Shown piece after piece: positions 47,247 through 56,794 of a stretch of 64,000 nt of DNA. Each line of letters opens with the position of its first letter. Position 1 is the first letter of the stretch. The position numbers and the translations under genes were made by a program. A model generated the notes under the pieces. It did not search any database. It worked only from the letters and a program-made list of their open reading frames with translations, and was not told the DNA's origin. Origin of the DNA: Nannocystis pusilla (GTDB taxonomy: Bacteria > Myxococcota_A > Polyangia > Nannocystales > Nannocystaceae); NCBI RefSeq assembly GCF_026626665.1, contig NZ_JAPNKE010000002.1, positions 724,501 through 788,500 of the forward strand. Direction: 5' to 3'.

Positions 47247-50200
47247 GGTTGCGCCGCCTGACGCGGGAGCTGCAGGCGAAAGGTCGAGCCCTGGCCCGGG
47301 GTGCTGGTGACGTCGAGGACGCCGCCGTGCGCCTCGACGATCCGCCGGGCGATGTAGAGGCCGAGGCCGAAGCCGCCGTAGTGCGCCGACGAGACCGCGC
47401 GCTCGAAGCGGTCGAAGATCCGCGGCCGGTCCTCCTCGGCGATGCCGATCCCGCGGTCCTGCACCTCGATGGCGACGTCGGGCCCGCACTCGAACACGCG
47501 CACGTCGACCGGGCGGCCGGCGCCGTACTTGAGGGCGTTGGCCAGGAGGTTGTGCAGCGCCTGGTCGAGCTGCTTGCGGTCCCAGGCGCCGAACAGCTCG
47601 GCCGGGGCGTCGACGCGGATCTCGCAGCGGGCCCGCTGGGCGTCCGGCTCGGCCCGCGCGACCAGGTCGCGCACGAGGACCACGAGGTCGAACTCCGTCA
47701 GCTCGAGCGAGAGCCGGCCGAGGCTCATGCGGCTGACGTGGATCAGGCTGTCGACCAACGCGGTGACGCGCTCGATCTGCCGGATCGCGCCGTCGACCTT
47801 GCGCGCCAGCACGCCCGAGTCGTGCTCGCCGCGGTCGACGAGCCGCACCAGGTGCTCGAGGTGGAAGCCGAGCGCGGTCAGCGGGGTCCGCAGCTCGTGC
47901 GAGGCGACCGAGAGGAAGTCGTCGCGCACGGCGATCGCGACCTGCAGGTCGGCGACCAGCCGCTCGCGCTCGCGCTCGGCCAGCTTGCGCTCGGTGATGT
48001 CCTCGGCGATGCCGGCGGCCCGCCACGGGCGCCCGACGGCGTCGCGGATCAGGGTGCCGCGGTCGCGGATCCACTGCACCGCGCCGTCGGGCCGGACGAC
48101 CCGGTACTCGAGGTCGCGCGAGTCGACGGCGCCGGTGACGAGGTCGCGCTGCGAGTTCTCGGCGGCGACGCGGTCGTCGGGGTGGATCGCGCGGGTCCAC
48201 AGGGTGGGGTCGCCGTACAGCTCCTCGGGCGCGCGGCGCCAGGCGTGCTCCCAGCCGGGGCTGACGTAGACGAAGTGCCAGTGCGGCGAGAACTCCATCA
48301 ACCAGAACGCCTCGTCGATGGTGGCGGCGATCTGGCGGAAGCGCTCCTCGCTCTCGAGCAGGGCCCACTCGGCCCGCTTGCGGGCGCTGACGTCGACGGC
48401 CACGGTCAGGATGCACGGCCGCTTGCGGTACTCGATCAGCTCGGCCGACATCAGGACGCTGTGGATCCGCCCGGTCTTGCTGCGCAGGCGCAGCTCGAGG
48501 TCGCGGACCGCGGCGCGGCGCGACAGCAGGCGGTCGAAGCGCTCGATGTCCTCGGCGTCGACGAGCACGCCGAGCTGCAGCGGGCTCTTGCCGAGCATCT
48601 CGTCGCGCGAGAACCCGCTGGTCCTGATCGCGGCCTCGTTGACCTCGAGGTACTCGCCGCCGGGGAGCTCGTTGACCGTCATCGGGTTGGGGTTCTTGCC
48701 GAAGGCCCGCGCGAACAGCTGCTCGCTCTCCCGCAGGTCGAGCTCGGCCTGCTTGCGCTGGGTGATGTCGATACCTATCCCATAAATCATGGTCGTACGG
48801 CCAGACTCGTCATATGCGGCGCGACCGCGGCCCTCCATCCAGCCGACCGCGCCGGTGTCGGCGCGGACGAAGCGGAACTCGATCATGTAGTCGCGCCGGG
48901 CCGCCACGGCGGCGCGTATCTCGGCGCGCAGGTGGCCGCGGTCTTCAGGGTGGACGGCGGCGTAGAGGTTGCCCTCGCCCGCGGCCCCGGCGGTGTGGCC
49001 GAGGATGTCCTCGAGCTCGCGCGACAGCCAGGTCGCGTCGGTGTCGGGGTCGAGCATCCAGGTGCCCATGTGGCCGGCGCGCATGACCAGCGACAGCGCC
49101 TCCTGGGTCTTGCGCAGCCGCACCTCGGCCTGCTTGCGGTCGGTGATGTCCATCGAGATGCCGATGAGGCCGACGACCGCGCCGGTGGCGTCGCGATACG
49201 GCGACTTCGAGGTCAGGAAGGTCCGTCCGCCGGGGCCCTGCTCCTCGAAGAAGTCGGCGCGCCCGCTGGCCAGCACGCGCTGGTCGTTGTCGCTGATGTC
49301 GCGGCCGTACCCGGAGTCCATGAACTCGGCGTCGCGCCGGCCCAGCACCGCCTCGGCCGGCTTGCCGATGGCGTCGATGGCGGCCGGGTTGACGAACACC
49401 ATGCGCCCCTGGTTGTCCTTGGCGAAGACGAGGTCCGGGGTGTTGTCGCACACGGCCCGCAAGATGGCGCTGGCGTGGTGCGCGGCCGCCTCGGTCCGCC
49501 GGCGCTCGGTGATGTCGCGGATGACGCTGAGCACGATCCGCTCGCCGTGGACGTCGGCGCCGCGCGAGCTGACCTCGACCGGGAAGGTGCTGCCGTCCTT
49601 GCGCCGGTGGGTCGTCTCGAACAGGTCGCCCTCGGCGTCCTCGCAGCCGGTCACGGCGTCCGGCTCGCCGGGGGCGCCGCCCGACCGCAGGTCGGCCAGC
49701 CGCAGGCGCAGCAGCTCGTCGCGCGCGTAGCCGTAGGCGGCGACGGCGGCGTCGTTGGCCTCGATGATGCGGCCGTCGTCGCAGCGGACGAACAGGAAGA
49801 TGTCGCGCCCGTGCTGCGACATCAATTGATAGCGGGCCAGCGCGGCGGCCTGGCGCGCCAGGTCGGTGACCTCGCGCTGGGTGCCCCAGGCGCGGCGCAG
49901 CTTGCCGTGCTCGACGGTGCCGATCAGCGAGCGGAGGAAGCGGCGCTGGCCGCCGGCGCGGTCGGTCTCGGCGGTCTCGACGTCGAGGAGGCGATAACCC
50001 TCGGCGATGAAGGCGCGGTAGAACTCGCGCAGCCGCGGGTCGTCGCGCGGGAACAGCAGGTCCATCGGCGCGCCGCGCAGCTCGTCGGCCCGCTCGTAGC
50101 CGAACATGCGCGCCATGGCGTCGTTGCACTCGCAGATCCGGCTGCGCTCGTACCACAGGTCGATCTGCTGGTCGGGCGGGAGGTCGGTCGGCACCGGCTC

Positions 50201-51223
50201 GTCGCCCTCGAGGCACCAGATGGCCTCGCCGCTGCCGGCGACGAAGGCGCGGTAGCTCTCCTCGCGCCGCGCCAGCCGCTCGGTCACCTCGACGCGATCG
50301 CTGATGTCCTGCATCGACCCGACCAGCCGCAACAGCCGGCCCCGCTCGTCGCGCTGGACGAAGCCGCGATCGACGATGTTGGCGAAGCGGCCGTCGCCGC
50401 GGCGGAACCGGTACTCGAGCTGCCAGCGCACGCGGTCCGGGTTGTCGCGGATCATCCGCTCGACGTCGGCGATGACGCGCTCGCGGTCGACGTCGTGGAT
50501 GTTGTCGGTCCACCAGGTGAAGGTGGACCGCACCTGGTCGCGCGACCAGGCGAGCGTGTCGTACAGGGCGTCGCCCCAGAACACCCGGCCGGTGGCGACG
50601 TGCCAGTCCCACAGCACCTCCTGGGTGGCCCGCGCGGCCAGCTCGAAGCGGCTCTCGCGGTCCTTCACGGCGCGGAAGGCGATCGCGTGCTCGAGCGCGA
50701 GGCCGACGTGCTCGGCGCACACGTAGGCGGTGTTGAGGTCGTCGTCGCAGAACGGCCGCCGCTGCTCGTCGCGCCACATCGCCAGCGCGCCGACGACGGC
50801 GTCCTCGGCCCGGATCGGGACGATGATGACGCTGGTGATGGCGAACCGCCGCACGTACGCGCGCAGCTCGGGCGGCAGCTGGTCGGCGAAGTCGGTCGGC
50901 AGGTGGGCGTGGAACACCGCGCGGCCGCTGGCGATCACCCGCCCGGCCGGCAACAGATCGACGGGCACGTGCGCGAAGCTCTCGCGCAGGAACTCCTCCG
51001 CGCCGAGGTCGCGGTGGGCGTAGGCGCGGACGTCGAAGCCGGCCAGCAGGTGGGCGGCGCTGCCGTCGACGAAGTCCTTGACGAGGGTGCGGGTGGTGAC
51101 CTCGACGATCGCGGCGGGGTCGGTGCGCACCTGGGCGATCGCTCGGGCGAGGCCGACGATCATCTGCAGCGGCGGCCCGCCGTCGCCCGGCGTGCGTGCA
51201 ACGGGAGAGGCGCCGCCGCTCAT
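47243..51223 (-). CDS. Large multi-PAS histidine kinase
   Basis: 1326 residues, intact. N-terminal GAF-like domain (about 15-195), then roughly seven PAS/PAC domains in tandem, recognisable by closing motifs DISDR, DITERRR, DITDRKQ, DITQRKQ, DVSARKR and DITERKL. The kinase core at the C-terminus has HisKA SVASHELRTPLTAL and HATPase NLLANALKYG, DRGIGI and GFGLGLYIARR. No membrane helix. Start ATG 51223 overlaps the stop of the upstream kinase, and its stop overlaps the start of the receiver gene, so all three are coupled. Multi-PAS layout suggests integration of several redox or ligand signals. Confidence 0.92.
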   Translation of the reverse strand: MSGGASPVARTPGDGGPPLQMIVGLARAIAQVRTDPAAIVEVTTRTLVKDFVDGSAAHLLAGFDVRAYAHRDLGAEEFLRESFAHVPVDLLPAGRVIASGRAVFHAHLPTDFADQLPPELRAYVRRFAITSVIIVPIRAEDAVVGALAMWRDEQRRPFCDDDLNTAYVCAEHVGLALEHAIAFRAVKDRESRFELAARATQEVLWDWHVATGRVFWGDALYDTLAWSRDQVRSTFTWWTDNIHDVDRERVIADVERMIRDNPDRVRWQLEYRFRRGDGRFANIVDRGFVQRDERGRLLRLVGSMQDISDRVEVTERLARREESYRAFVAGSGEAIWCLEGDEPVPTDLPPDQQIDLWYERSRICECNDAMARMFGYERADELRGAPMDLLFPRDDPRLREFYRAFIAEGYRLLDVETAETDRAGGQRRFLRSLIGTVEHGKLRRAWGTQREVTDLARQAAALARYQLMSQHGRDIFLFVRCDDGRIIEANDAAVAAYGYARDELLRLRLADLRSGGAPGEPDAVTGCEDAEGDLFETTHRRKDGSTFPVEVSSRGADVHGERIVLSVIRDITERRRTEAAAHHASAILRAVCDNTPDLVFAKDNQGRMVFVNPAAIDAIGKPAEAVLGRRDAEFMDSGYGRDISDNDQRVLASGRADFFEEQGPGGRTFLTSKSPYRDATGAVVGLIGISMDITDRKQAEVRLRKTQEALSLVMRAGHMGTWMLDPDTDATWLSRELEDILGHTAGAAGEGNLYAAVHPEDRGHLRAEIRAAVAARRDYMIEFRFVRADTGAVGWMEGRGRAAYDESGRTTMIYGIGIDITQRKQAELDLRESEQLFARAFGKNPNPMTVNELPGGEYLEVNEAAIRTSGFSRDEMLGKSPLQLGVLVDAEDIERFDRLLSRRAAVRDLELRLRSKTGRIHSVLMSAELIEYRKRPCILTVAVDVSARKRAEWALLESEERFRQIAATIDEAFWLMEFSPHWHFVYVSPGWEHAWRRAPEELYGDPTLWTRAIHPDDRVAAENSQRDLVTGAVDSRDLEYRVVRPDGAVQWIRDRGTLIRDAVGRPWRAAGIAEDITERKLAERERERLVADLQVAIAVRDDFLSVASHELRTPLTALGFHLEHLVRLVDRGEHDSGVLARKVDGAIRQIERVTALVDSLIHVSRMSLGRLSLELTEFDLVVLVRDLVARAEPDAQRARCEIRVDAPAELFGAWDRKQLDQALHNLLANALKYGAGRPVDVRVFECGPDVAIEVQDRGIGIAEEDRPRIFDRFERAVSSAHYGGFGLGLYIARRIVEAHGGVLDVTSTPGQGSTFRLQLPRQAAQP

Positions 51224-53889
51224 CCGACCACGTCCCCTCGCAGCAGCGGCACGCCGTCCTGGTCGCGGGCGCCCGGCGGCGACAGCGTCGCGGGCCGGGG
51301 GTGCCGCGGCAGCTCGACGCGGAAGTAGGTGCCGCCGGTGCGCGTCGACTCGACCGCGACGGAGCCGCCGTGGGCGAGCGCGATCTGCTCGGTGATGTAG
51401 AGGCCGAGGCCGAGGCCGGCCGTCTTGGCCCCGCCCTTGGCGGCGCGCTGGAACGGGTCGAAGATCGCGCCCAGCATCTCGGGCGCGATCACGCCGCGGT
51501 TGTGCACGACGAAGCGGACGACGCCGGGCTCGCGCCCGTCGACCTGGGCGGTCGCCACCGGCGCGCCCTCGGCGTGCTGGATCGCGTTGCCGATCAGGTT
51601 CGAGGCCATCTGCGACAGGCGGTCGACGTCCCAGGTGCCGCGGGTCTCGCCGCGCACGTCGAGGACGACCCGCGCGGCCGGGTTGGCCTGCTGGTGCTCG
51701 TCGATGATGGTGCGGCAGATCGCGGCCAGGTCGGCGCGGGTCGGCCGGATCTCGAGGCCGCCGGCGGCCCGGATCCGCGTGACGTCGAGCAGCTGCTCGA
51801 TCATCCGCAGCATGCGGTGGCCGCTGCTGGCGATCTGGTGCAGGACCCGGCGCGTGCGCTCGTCGCCGCTGCGCCGCAGGCCGAGGCTGGTGGCCATGAG
51901 GATCGCCGACAGCGGGCTGCGCAGGTCGTGGCCGAGCACGGCCATAAACATCTCCTGGTAGTGCATGGCCCGCCGCAGGTCGGCGACCAGCGCCTCGCGC
52001 TGCTCCTCGACGCGCCGCTTCTCGCTGACGTCGACGCACACGCCGACCCACTCGCGGACCTCGCCGTCCTGGCCCAGCATCGGCACGGCTCGCACCTCGG
52101 TGGCGGCGTAGGTGCCGTCGGCGCGGCGCAGGCGGTACTCCATGCTGCCGGGCCGGCGGCTGCTGCAGATCTGCTTCCAGGTCTCGCGCACGCGGGCGCG
52201 GTCCTCGGGGGCGACCGCGTCGAGCCAGCCGGCGCCGAGCGTCTCCTCGAGGGTGAGGCCGGTGAAGGCGCGCCACGACGGCGAGTCCTCGACGGCGGCG
52301 CCGCTCGGATCGGTCGACCACACGATCTGCGCGGTGGCCTCGACCAGGCCGCGGAACCGGCTCTCGCTGGTCCGCAGCGCCTGCTCGACGTCCTTCAGCT
52401 CGGTGACGTCGTGGAGGATGACGGAGATCGCCGAGACCTCGCCGGTCGGATCGTGGACGGGACAGGCCGAGACGGTGACGGCGAACAGGGCGCCGTCGTC
52501 GCGCCGCACCTGGGCCTCGAGCTCGCGCACGACGTCGCCGGCGAGCACGCGCCGCAGGGCGGCCTCGATCTCGCGGCCGTGGCCGGGCACGAGGTCGCCG
52601 AGGAAGCGGCCGCGGATCTCGGCGCCGGCGTGGCCGAGCAGCTTCTCGGCGCCGGGGTTCCAGATCGCCACGGTGCCGTCGGGGTTGAGCAGGAACAGCG
52701 CGTCGGCGGCGTTCTCGACGATGACCGCGAGGCGGGCCCGATCGAGCTCGGCGCGCACGCGGGCGGTGATGTCGGTGATGGTGCCGACGTAGAGCTTGCG
52801 GCCGGCGCCGTCGAGCACGCCGGCGAACTGCCCGAGCACCCACACGGTGGCGCCGTCGGGCCGGAGCATGCGCCACTCGCCGCTGAACGGCTCGGCCTCG
52901 ACGAAGGCGCGGCGACAGCCGGCGATGACCCGCTCGGCGTCGTCGGGGTGAAGGGCGCGCCGCCAGCCGCCGCCGCGCACCTCGGGCAAGGTGCGGCCGG
53001 TGATCCGCACCCACTCCTCGTTGACGAACACGCACTCGTTGTCGGCCTCGCCGAGGAAGATGCCGACCGGCGACAGGCGGCTGAGCAGCTCGTACTGCCG
53101 CTCGCGCCGGCGGCGTTCGTCCTCGGCGAGGCGGGCGGCGTCGATGTCCTCGACGAGGCCGAACCAGAACCGCGGCTCGCCGCCGGGGCCGCGCACGACG
53201 CCGGCGTGGACCCGCGTCCACACGGCAGAGCCGTCGCCGCGGATGAGCCGCTTGGCCACGGCGTAGCTGCGGGTCTGCTCGGCGCACAGCTGGGCGAATT
53301 TTTCCTGGTCGAACTGGCGGTCTTCGGGGTGGGTGAGCGCGAACAGGTCGTGGCCGACGAGCTCCGCGGGCGGCCGCGCGAGCAGGTCGCACAGCGCTCG
53401 ATTGACGGCCAGCACGGTGCCGTCGAGCTGGGCGCGGACGATGCCCAGCGGTGCGCCGGCGACCATGGCCGCGGCCGCGGGATCGGCCGGACCGACCGGG
53501 GCGCGCATGCAGAAGCGGGCGCCGACGAGGGCGCCGCGAGGGTCGCGGCCGGCGCTGGCGGAGAGAACGACGTCGCAGGTGCCGGAGGTCCCACGCAGGC
53601 GGGCCGGCCGCCCGCGCACCCGCTCGCCGGCGCCGAGCCGCGCCCAGATGTCGGTGAAGACCTCGGGGTCGACGTGCAGCTCGGCGGCGTGGCGGCCGAC
53701 GCAGTCGTCGGGGTCGCGGCCGAGCGCGGCGCACAGGGCGGCGTTGACCCACACGATCGCGCCGGTGCGGTCGACGACGCAGATCCCCACGGCGCTCTGC
53801 TCGAGGCACTCGACGAGGTCGTCGTGGTCGCCGACGAAGGCGCCGGACGCGGCGAGGAGCTCTCCGATGTAGCGACGCTCGCTGGCCAT
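51220..53889 (-). CDS. Multi-PAS histidine kinase, first gene of coupled operon
   Basis: 889 residues, intact. Five PAS-type domains (starts near CLEQSAVGICVVDRTGAIVW, GAPLGIVRAQLDGTVLAVNR, LSPVGIFLGEADNECVFVNE, IVENAADALFLLNPDGTVA, VEATAQIVWSTDPSG), each with PAC ends such as DITARVR, DVTELKD and DVSEKRR. HisKA has AVLGHDLRSPLSAIL (His followed by D, a common variant), and the HATPase has NLIGNAIQHAEG and GLGLGLYIT. Its stop overlaps the start of the next kinase by ATGA. Two kinases and one receiver with no output form a candidate phosphorelay. Confidence 0.9.
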   Translation of the reverse strand: MASERRYIGELLAASGAFVGDHDDLVECLEQSAVGICVVDRTGAIVWVNAALCAALGRDPDDCVGRHAAELHVDPEVFTDIWARLGAGERVRGRPARLRGTSGTCDVVLSASAGRDPRGALVGARFCMRAPVGPADPAAAAMVAGAPLGIVRAQLDGTVLAVNRALCDLLARPPAELVGHDLFALTHPEDRQFDQEKFAQLCAEQTRSYAVAKRLIRGDGSAVWTRVHAGVVRGPGGEPRFWFGLVEDIDAARLAEDERRRRERQYELLSRLSPVGIFLGEADNECVFVNEEWVRITGRTLPEVRGGGWRRALHPDDAERVIAGCRRAFVEAEPFSGEWRMLRPDGATVWVLGQFAGVLDGAGRKLYVGTITDITARVRAELDRARLAVIVENAADALFLLNPDGTVAIWNPGAEKLLGHAGAEIRGRFLGDLVPGHGREIEAALRRVLAGDVVRELEAQVRRDDGALFAVTVSACPVHDPTGEVSAISVILHDVTELKDVEQALRTSESRFRGLVEATAQIVWSTDPSGAAVEDSPSWRAFTGLTLEETLGAGWLDAVAPEDRARVRETWKQICSSRRPGSMEYRLRRADGTYAATEVRAVPMLGQDGEVREWVGVCVDVSEKRRVEEQREALVADLRRAMHYQEMFMAVLGHDLRSPLSAILMATSLGLRRSGDERTRRVLHQIASSGHRMLRMIEQLLDVTRIRAAGGLEIRPTRADLAAICRTIIDEHQQANPAARVVLDVRGETRGTWDVDRLSQMASNLIGNAIQHAEGAPVATAQVDGREPGVVRFVVHNRGVIAPEMLGAIFDPFQRAAKGGAKTAGLGLGLYITEQIALAHGGSVAVESTRTGGTYFRVELPRHPRPATLSPPGARDQDGVPLLRGDVVG

Positions 53890-54157
53890 CCTTCCTTTCG
53901 GAGTCGGAATAGAACCGATCGGACCCTTTTCAAGCGTCGCACCCGGGCGCGAGCGGGCGGCGGTCGGCAGCGCCGCGACCGCCGGCCGGCGTCGGCAGCG
54001 GCGGGGCGAACGGACCGCGCGCCGCGATCGCGGCGTGCGTCACCAGTCCCAAAGGACAGGTCGTGGCGGACCGCCCCCGCGCCGGCGCGCGCCGCCCGAT
54101 CGCCGGAGGACCGCGAGCCGCGGCGACGCGAGCGCCGGTCTCCGCTACCATGAGGCG
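53890..54157. other. Divergent intergenic region
   Basis: 268 bases between the kinase operon (minus) and the M28 peptidase gene (plus). A degenerate repeat copy, AGTCCCAAAGGACAGG, lies near 54045-54060. No other feature recognised. Confidence 0.4.
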
Positions 54158-55669
54158 GTGTCGCTGCGACCCTGCGTTTTCGTGTCGGCGGCGCTGCTGC
54201 TGGCCTGCGGCGGTCCGCCCGCAGGCGCCGCCGGGACGGCCGCGGCTCCCGCGAGCTCGAGCCCGCGGCCCGTTGGAGGGGATGACCGCGAGGAGGTGCG
54301 CAGCACGACGCCGGCGAGCGAGCGGCCGGCCTCGCCCGCGCCGGCGCCCGTGACCGCGGTGTTGCCCGGCCCGGCGCCGGCGGTGGTGACCGCGATGCTG
54401 GCGGACATCGATCCGGCGCGCCTGCGGGCGGACGTCGATCGCCTGGCGGGGTTCGGCACGCGCCACACGCTGTCGGACACGACCTCGGAGACGCGCGGGA
54501 TCGGGGCGGCGCGGCGGTGGCTGCTGGCCGAGCTGCAGCGGGCCGCGGCGAGCAGCGGCCGCACCGGCGAGCTGGCGATGACGGCGGAGCTCGAGGTCCA
54601 CGGCGTCGCGCCCGACGGCAAGCGCATCGATCGCGCGGTCGAGGTCGTCAACGTGATCGCGGTGCTGCCGGGATCGATGCCGGAGGCGAGGCGGCGGCGC
54701 TACTACGTGCTCGGGCACTACGACTCGCGGGCGAGCGACGTGATGGACGCGACGATCGACGCGCCCGGGGCCGACGACGACGGCTCGGGTACGGCGCTGG
54801 TGCTCGAGCTGGCGCGGGTGATGGCGACCCGCAGCTTCGACGCGACGCTGGTGTTCATGGCCACCGCCGGCGAGGAGCAGGGCCTCGTGGGCGCGCGCCG
54901 CCACGCGGAGGCGGCGAAGGCGGCGGGGCTCGAGATCGCCGGGGTGCTCAGCAACGACATCGTCGGCGACCCGAGCGACCCGCGCGGCGGCAGTCATCGT
55001 GGCGAGATCCGTCTGTTCTCGGAGGGGGTGCCGGCGACCGCCGATCCGGCGGCGTGGCAGCTGGCCCGCCAGACGGGGGCGTTCGCCGACGCGCCGTCGC
55101 GGCAGCTGGCCCGCGTGGTCGCCGAGGTGGCGGCGCTGCACGAGCTGCCGGTGCGGCCGCGCCTGGTCTTTCGGCCAGATCGATTCCTGCGCGGCGGCGA
55201 CCACACCGCCTTCAACGAGCAGGGCTTCGCTGCAGTGCGCTTCACCGAGGTCGCCGAGGACTACGACCGCCAGCACCAGGACGTGCGCGCGGAGGCCGGC
55301 CGCAGCTACGGCGACCTGCCGGAGCACGTCGACGCGGCCTACCTGGCCGACGTGGCCCGCCTCGACGCGGCGGCGCTGGCCCACCTGGCCAACGCCCCGT
55401 CCGCGCCCGGTGACCCGCAGCTCATGGCGACCGCGCTGACCGGCGACACGACGCTGCGCTGGACCGCCAGCCCGGAGCCCGACGTGGCCGGCTACGAGGT
55501 GCTGCGGCGTGCGACCTCGGCGGCGACGTGGGAGCACGCGCAGGACGTCGGCCAGGTCACCGAGGCGACGCTGCCGCTCAGCAAGGACGACTGGCTGTTC
55601 GCGGTGCGCGCCTACGACCGCGACGGCTACCGCAGCCCGGCCGCGTTCCCCCGGGTCGCGCGCGAGTAG
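54158..55669 (+). CDS. M28-family zinc peptidase lipoprotein with C-terminal Fn3-like domain
   Basis: 503 residues from GTG 54158, chosen because it directly precedes the leader VSLRPCVFVSAALLLACG with lipobox LLAC. Aminopeptidase-like M28 domain with metal ligands in YYVLGHYDSRAS (His), ADDDGSGTA (Asp), TAGEEQGL (catalytic and metal Glu), NDIVGDPSD (Asp) and GGDHTAFNEQGF (His). The last 90 residues (LRWTASPEPDVAGYEVLRR, WLFAVRAYDRDGYRSP) form a fibronectin type III-like domain. Surface-anchored peptidase, likely for degrading external protein, which fits a predatory lifestyle. Confidence 0.88.
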   Translation: MSLRPCVFVSAALLLACGGPPAGAAGTAAAPASSSPRPVGGDDREEVRSTTPASERPASPAPAPVTAVLPGPAPAVVTAMLADIDPARLRADVDRLAGFGTRHTLSDTTSETRGIGAARRWLLAELQRAAASSGRTGELAMTAELEVHGVAPDGKRIDRAVEVVNVIAVLPGSMPEARRRRYYVLGHYDSRASDVMDATIDAPGADDDGSGTALVLELARVMATRSFDATLVFMATAGEEQGLVGARRHAEAAKAAGLEIAGVLSNDIVGDPSDPRGGSHRGEIRLFSEGVPATADPAAWQLARQTGAFADAPSRQLARVVAEVAALHELPVRPRLVFRPDRFLRGGDHTAFNEQGFAAVRFTEVAEDYDRQHQDVRAEAGRSYGDLPEHVDAAYLADVARLDAAALAHLANAPSAPGDPQLMATALTGDTTLRWTASPEPDVAGYEVLRRATSAATWEHAQDVGQVTEATLPLSKDDWLFAVRAYDRDGYRSPAAFPRVARE

Positions 55670-55675
55670 CAGGAA

Positions 55676-55698
55676 GAGCTGTCTCGAGGGACATGGCC
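55676..55698. repeat. Palindromic repeat after M28 gene
   Basis: GAGCTGTCTCGAGGGACATG: arms TGTC(T/C) and GGACA around CGAG, 6 bp past the peptidase stop. Confidence 0.6.
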
Positions 55699-55760
55699 GT
55701 ACGCACAGGTATCGATCGCGGCGGTCGACCGCGGGCGGGCCGTGCGCTAGAGTGCCGGGC

Positions 55761-56402
55761 GTGGCGGCGCGCGGCGACGGCGAGCTCCTGGGCGCGTGGC
55801 AGGCCGGCGACGCCGCGGCCGGCGAGGCGTTCGTCGACCGCCACTTCGACGCGATCACCCGCTTCTTCCGCAACAAGGTGTGCAGCGAGGACGACGTCGC
55901 CGAGCTGGTCGGCCAGACGTTCCTCGGCTGCACCGCGAGCAAGGACCGCTGGCGCGGCGAGGCGGGGGCGCGCCAGTTCCTCTACGCGATCGCCGGCAAC
56001 GTGCTGCGCAAGTACATCCGCGGCCGCTACAAGCGCAAGAGCGAGGCGCTCGACTTCGCGGCGGTGTGCGTGCAGGACTGCGAGGGGGCGTCGATGAGCT
56101 CGATCGTGGCGCACCGGCGAGAGGCGCGGTGCCTGGTCCAGGCGCTGCGGGAGATCGCGGTCGAGGACCAGATCGTGCTCGAGCTGATGTACTTCGAGGG
56201 GCTGTCGGGCAGCGAGGCGGCGGCGCTGCTCGGCGTGCCGGAGGGCACCGTGCGCGGCCGGATCGCCCGCGGGCGCCAGCGCCTGCGCGAGCGCGTGGCG
56301 GCCCTGCTGGCGGCCGCGCCCGCGGCCCCGACCGTCGACGTGACGCCGGAGCAGCTCGAGGCGTGGGCCCGCGAGCTGCGGCGGCAGCACGGCCGGGAGT
56401 AG
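55761..56402 (+). CDS. ECF-type RNA polymerase sigma factor
   Basis: 213 residues from GTG 55761. Sigma region 2 (EAFVDRHFDAITRFFRNKV, DDVAELVGQTFLGC) and region 4 (ELMYFEGLSGSEAAALLGVP, GTVRGRIARGRQRLRERV). The C-terminal 35 residues (VTPEQLEAWARELRRQ) form a short helix. No anti-sigma gene is adjacent; the next gene downstream is a large Ser/Thr kinase. Sigma factor/Ser-Thr kinase pairs are common in myxobacteria and planctomycetes and may signal together. Confidence 0.85.
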   Translation: MAARGDGELLGAWQAGDAAAGEAFVDRHFDAITRFFRNKVCSEDDVAELVGQTFLGCTASKDRWRGEAGARQFLYAIAGNVLRKYIRGRYKRKSEALDFAAVCVQDCEGASMSSIVAHRREARCLVQALREIAVEDQIVLELMYFEGLSGSEAAALLGVPEGTVRGRIARGRQRLRERVAALLAAAPAAPTVDVTPEQLEAWARELRRQHGRE

Positions 56403-56794
56403 GCCGCGACATGTCCGAAGGGGCAGATTGGACCGCGCGGGGGGCCGGCGTTCGGCAGGTTCCGGAGGACATGTCGTGCGAGTCATGTGCCGTCCGGCGG
56501 GCGCCCCGGTCGTGGCCGCGCACGCCGGCGGGCGCGACGTCGGGGTCGTGAGTCGCACACCGCACCAGGGCGCTGCCTGGCGCGAGCGGGGGATCGGCTT
56601 CGAGCCGTGACGGAGCCCCGAAGGCGCGAGCGGGTCGGCGGCGCGACGCTGCCGCGACCTGGTTCTTGGAGCAGGGCGGCCGCCCGCGCTCCGGCTCGCC
56701 GAGGCGGCCGGTCCGCCGCGTGCGCGGGGCGTTCGGGCGCGTGCGCGGGGACGCGCGTCCCGGGCGGCGCGCTCGCGGGTTATCCTCGCGGAGG
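56403..56794. other. Intergenic region with palindromic repeats
   Basis: 390 bases between the sigma factor and kinase genes. Repeat copies at about 56408-56427 (ACATGTCCGAAGGGGCAG) and 56457-56476 (AGGTTCCGGAGGACATGTC). No additional gene seen; the kinase ATG at 56795 follows GCGGAGG closely. Confidence 0.5.

Noticed and set aside
47210..51328. A 1372-codon open frame on the plus strand opposite the large PAS kinase
   Set aside because: It is the mirror of high-GC codon bias in the kinase gene; its translation is Val/Gly/Asp/Leu-rich with no domain, while the minus strand has clear PAS, HisKA and HATPase motifs.
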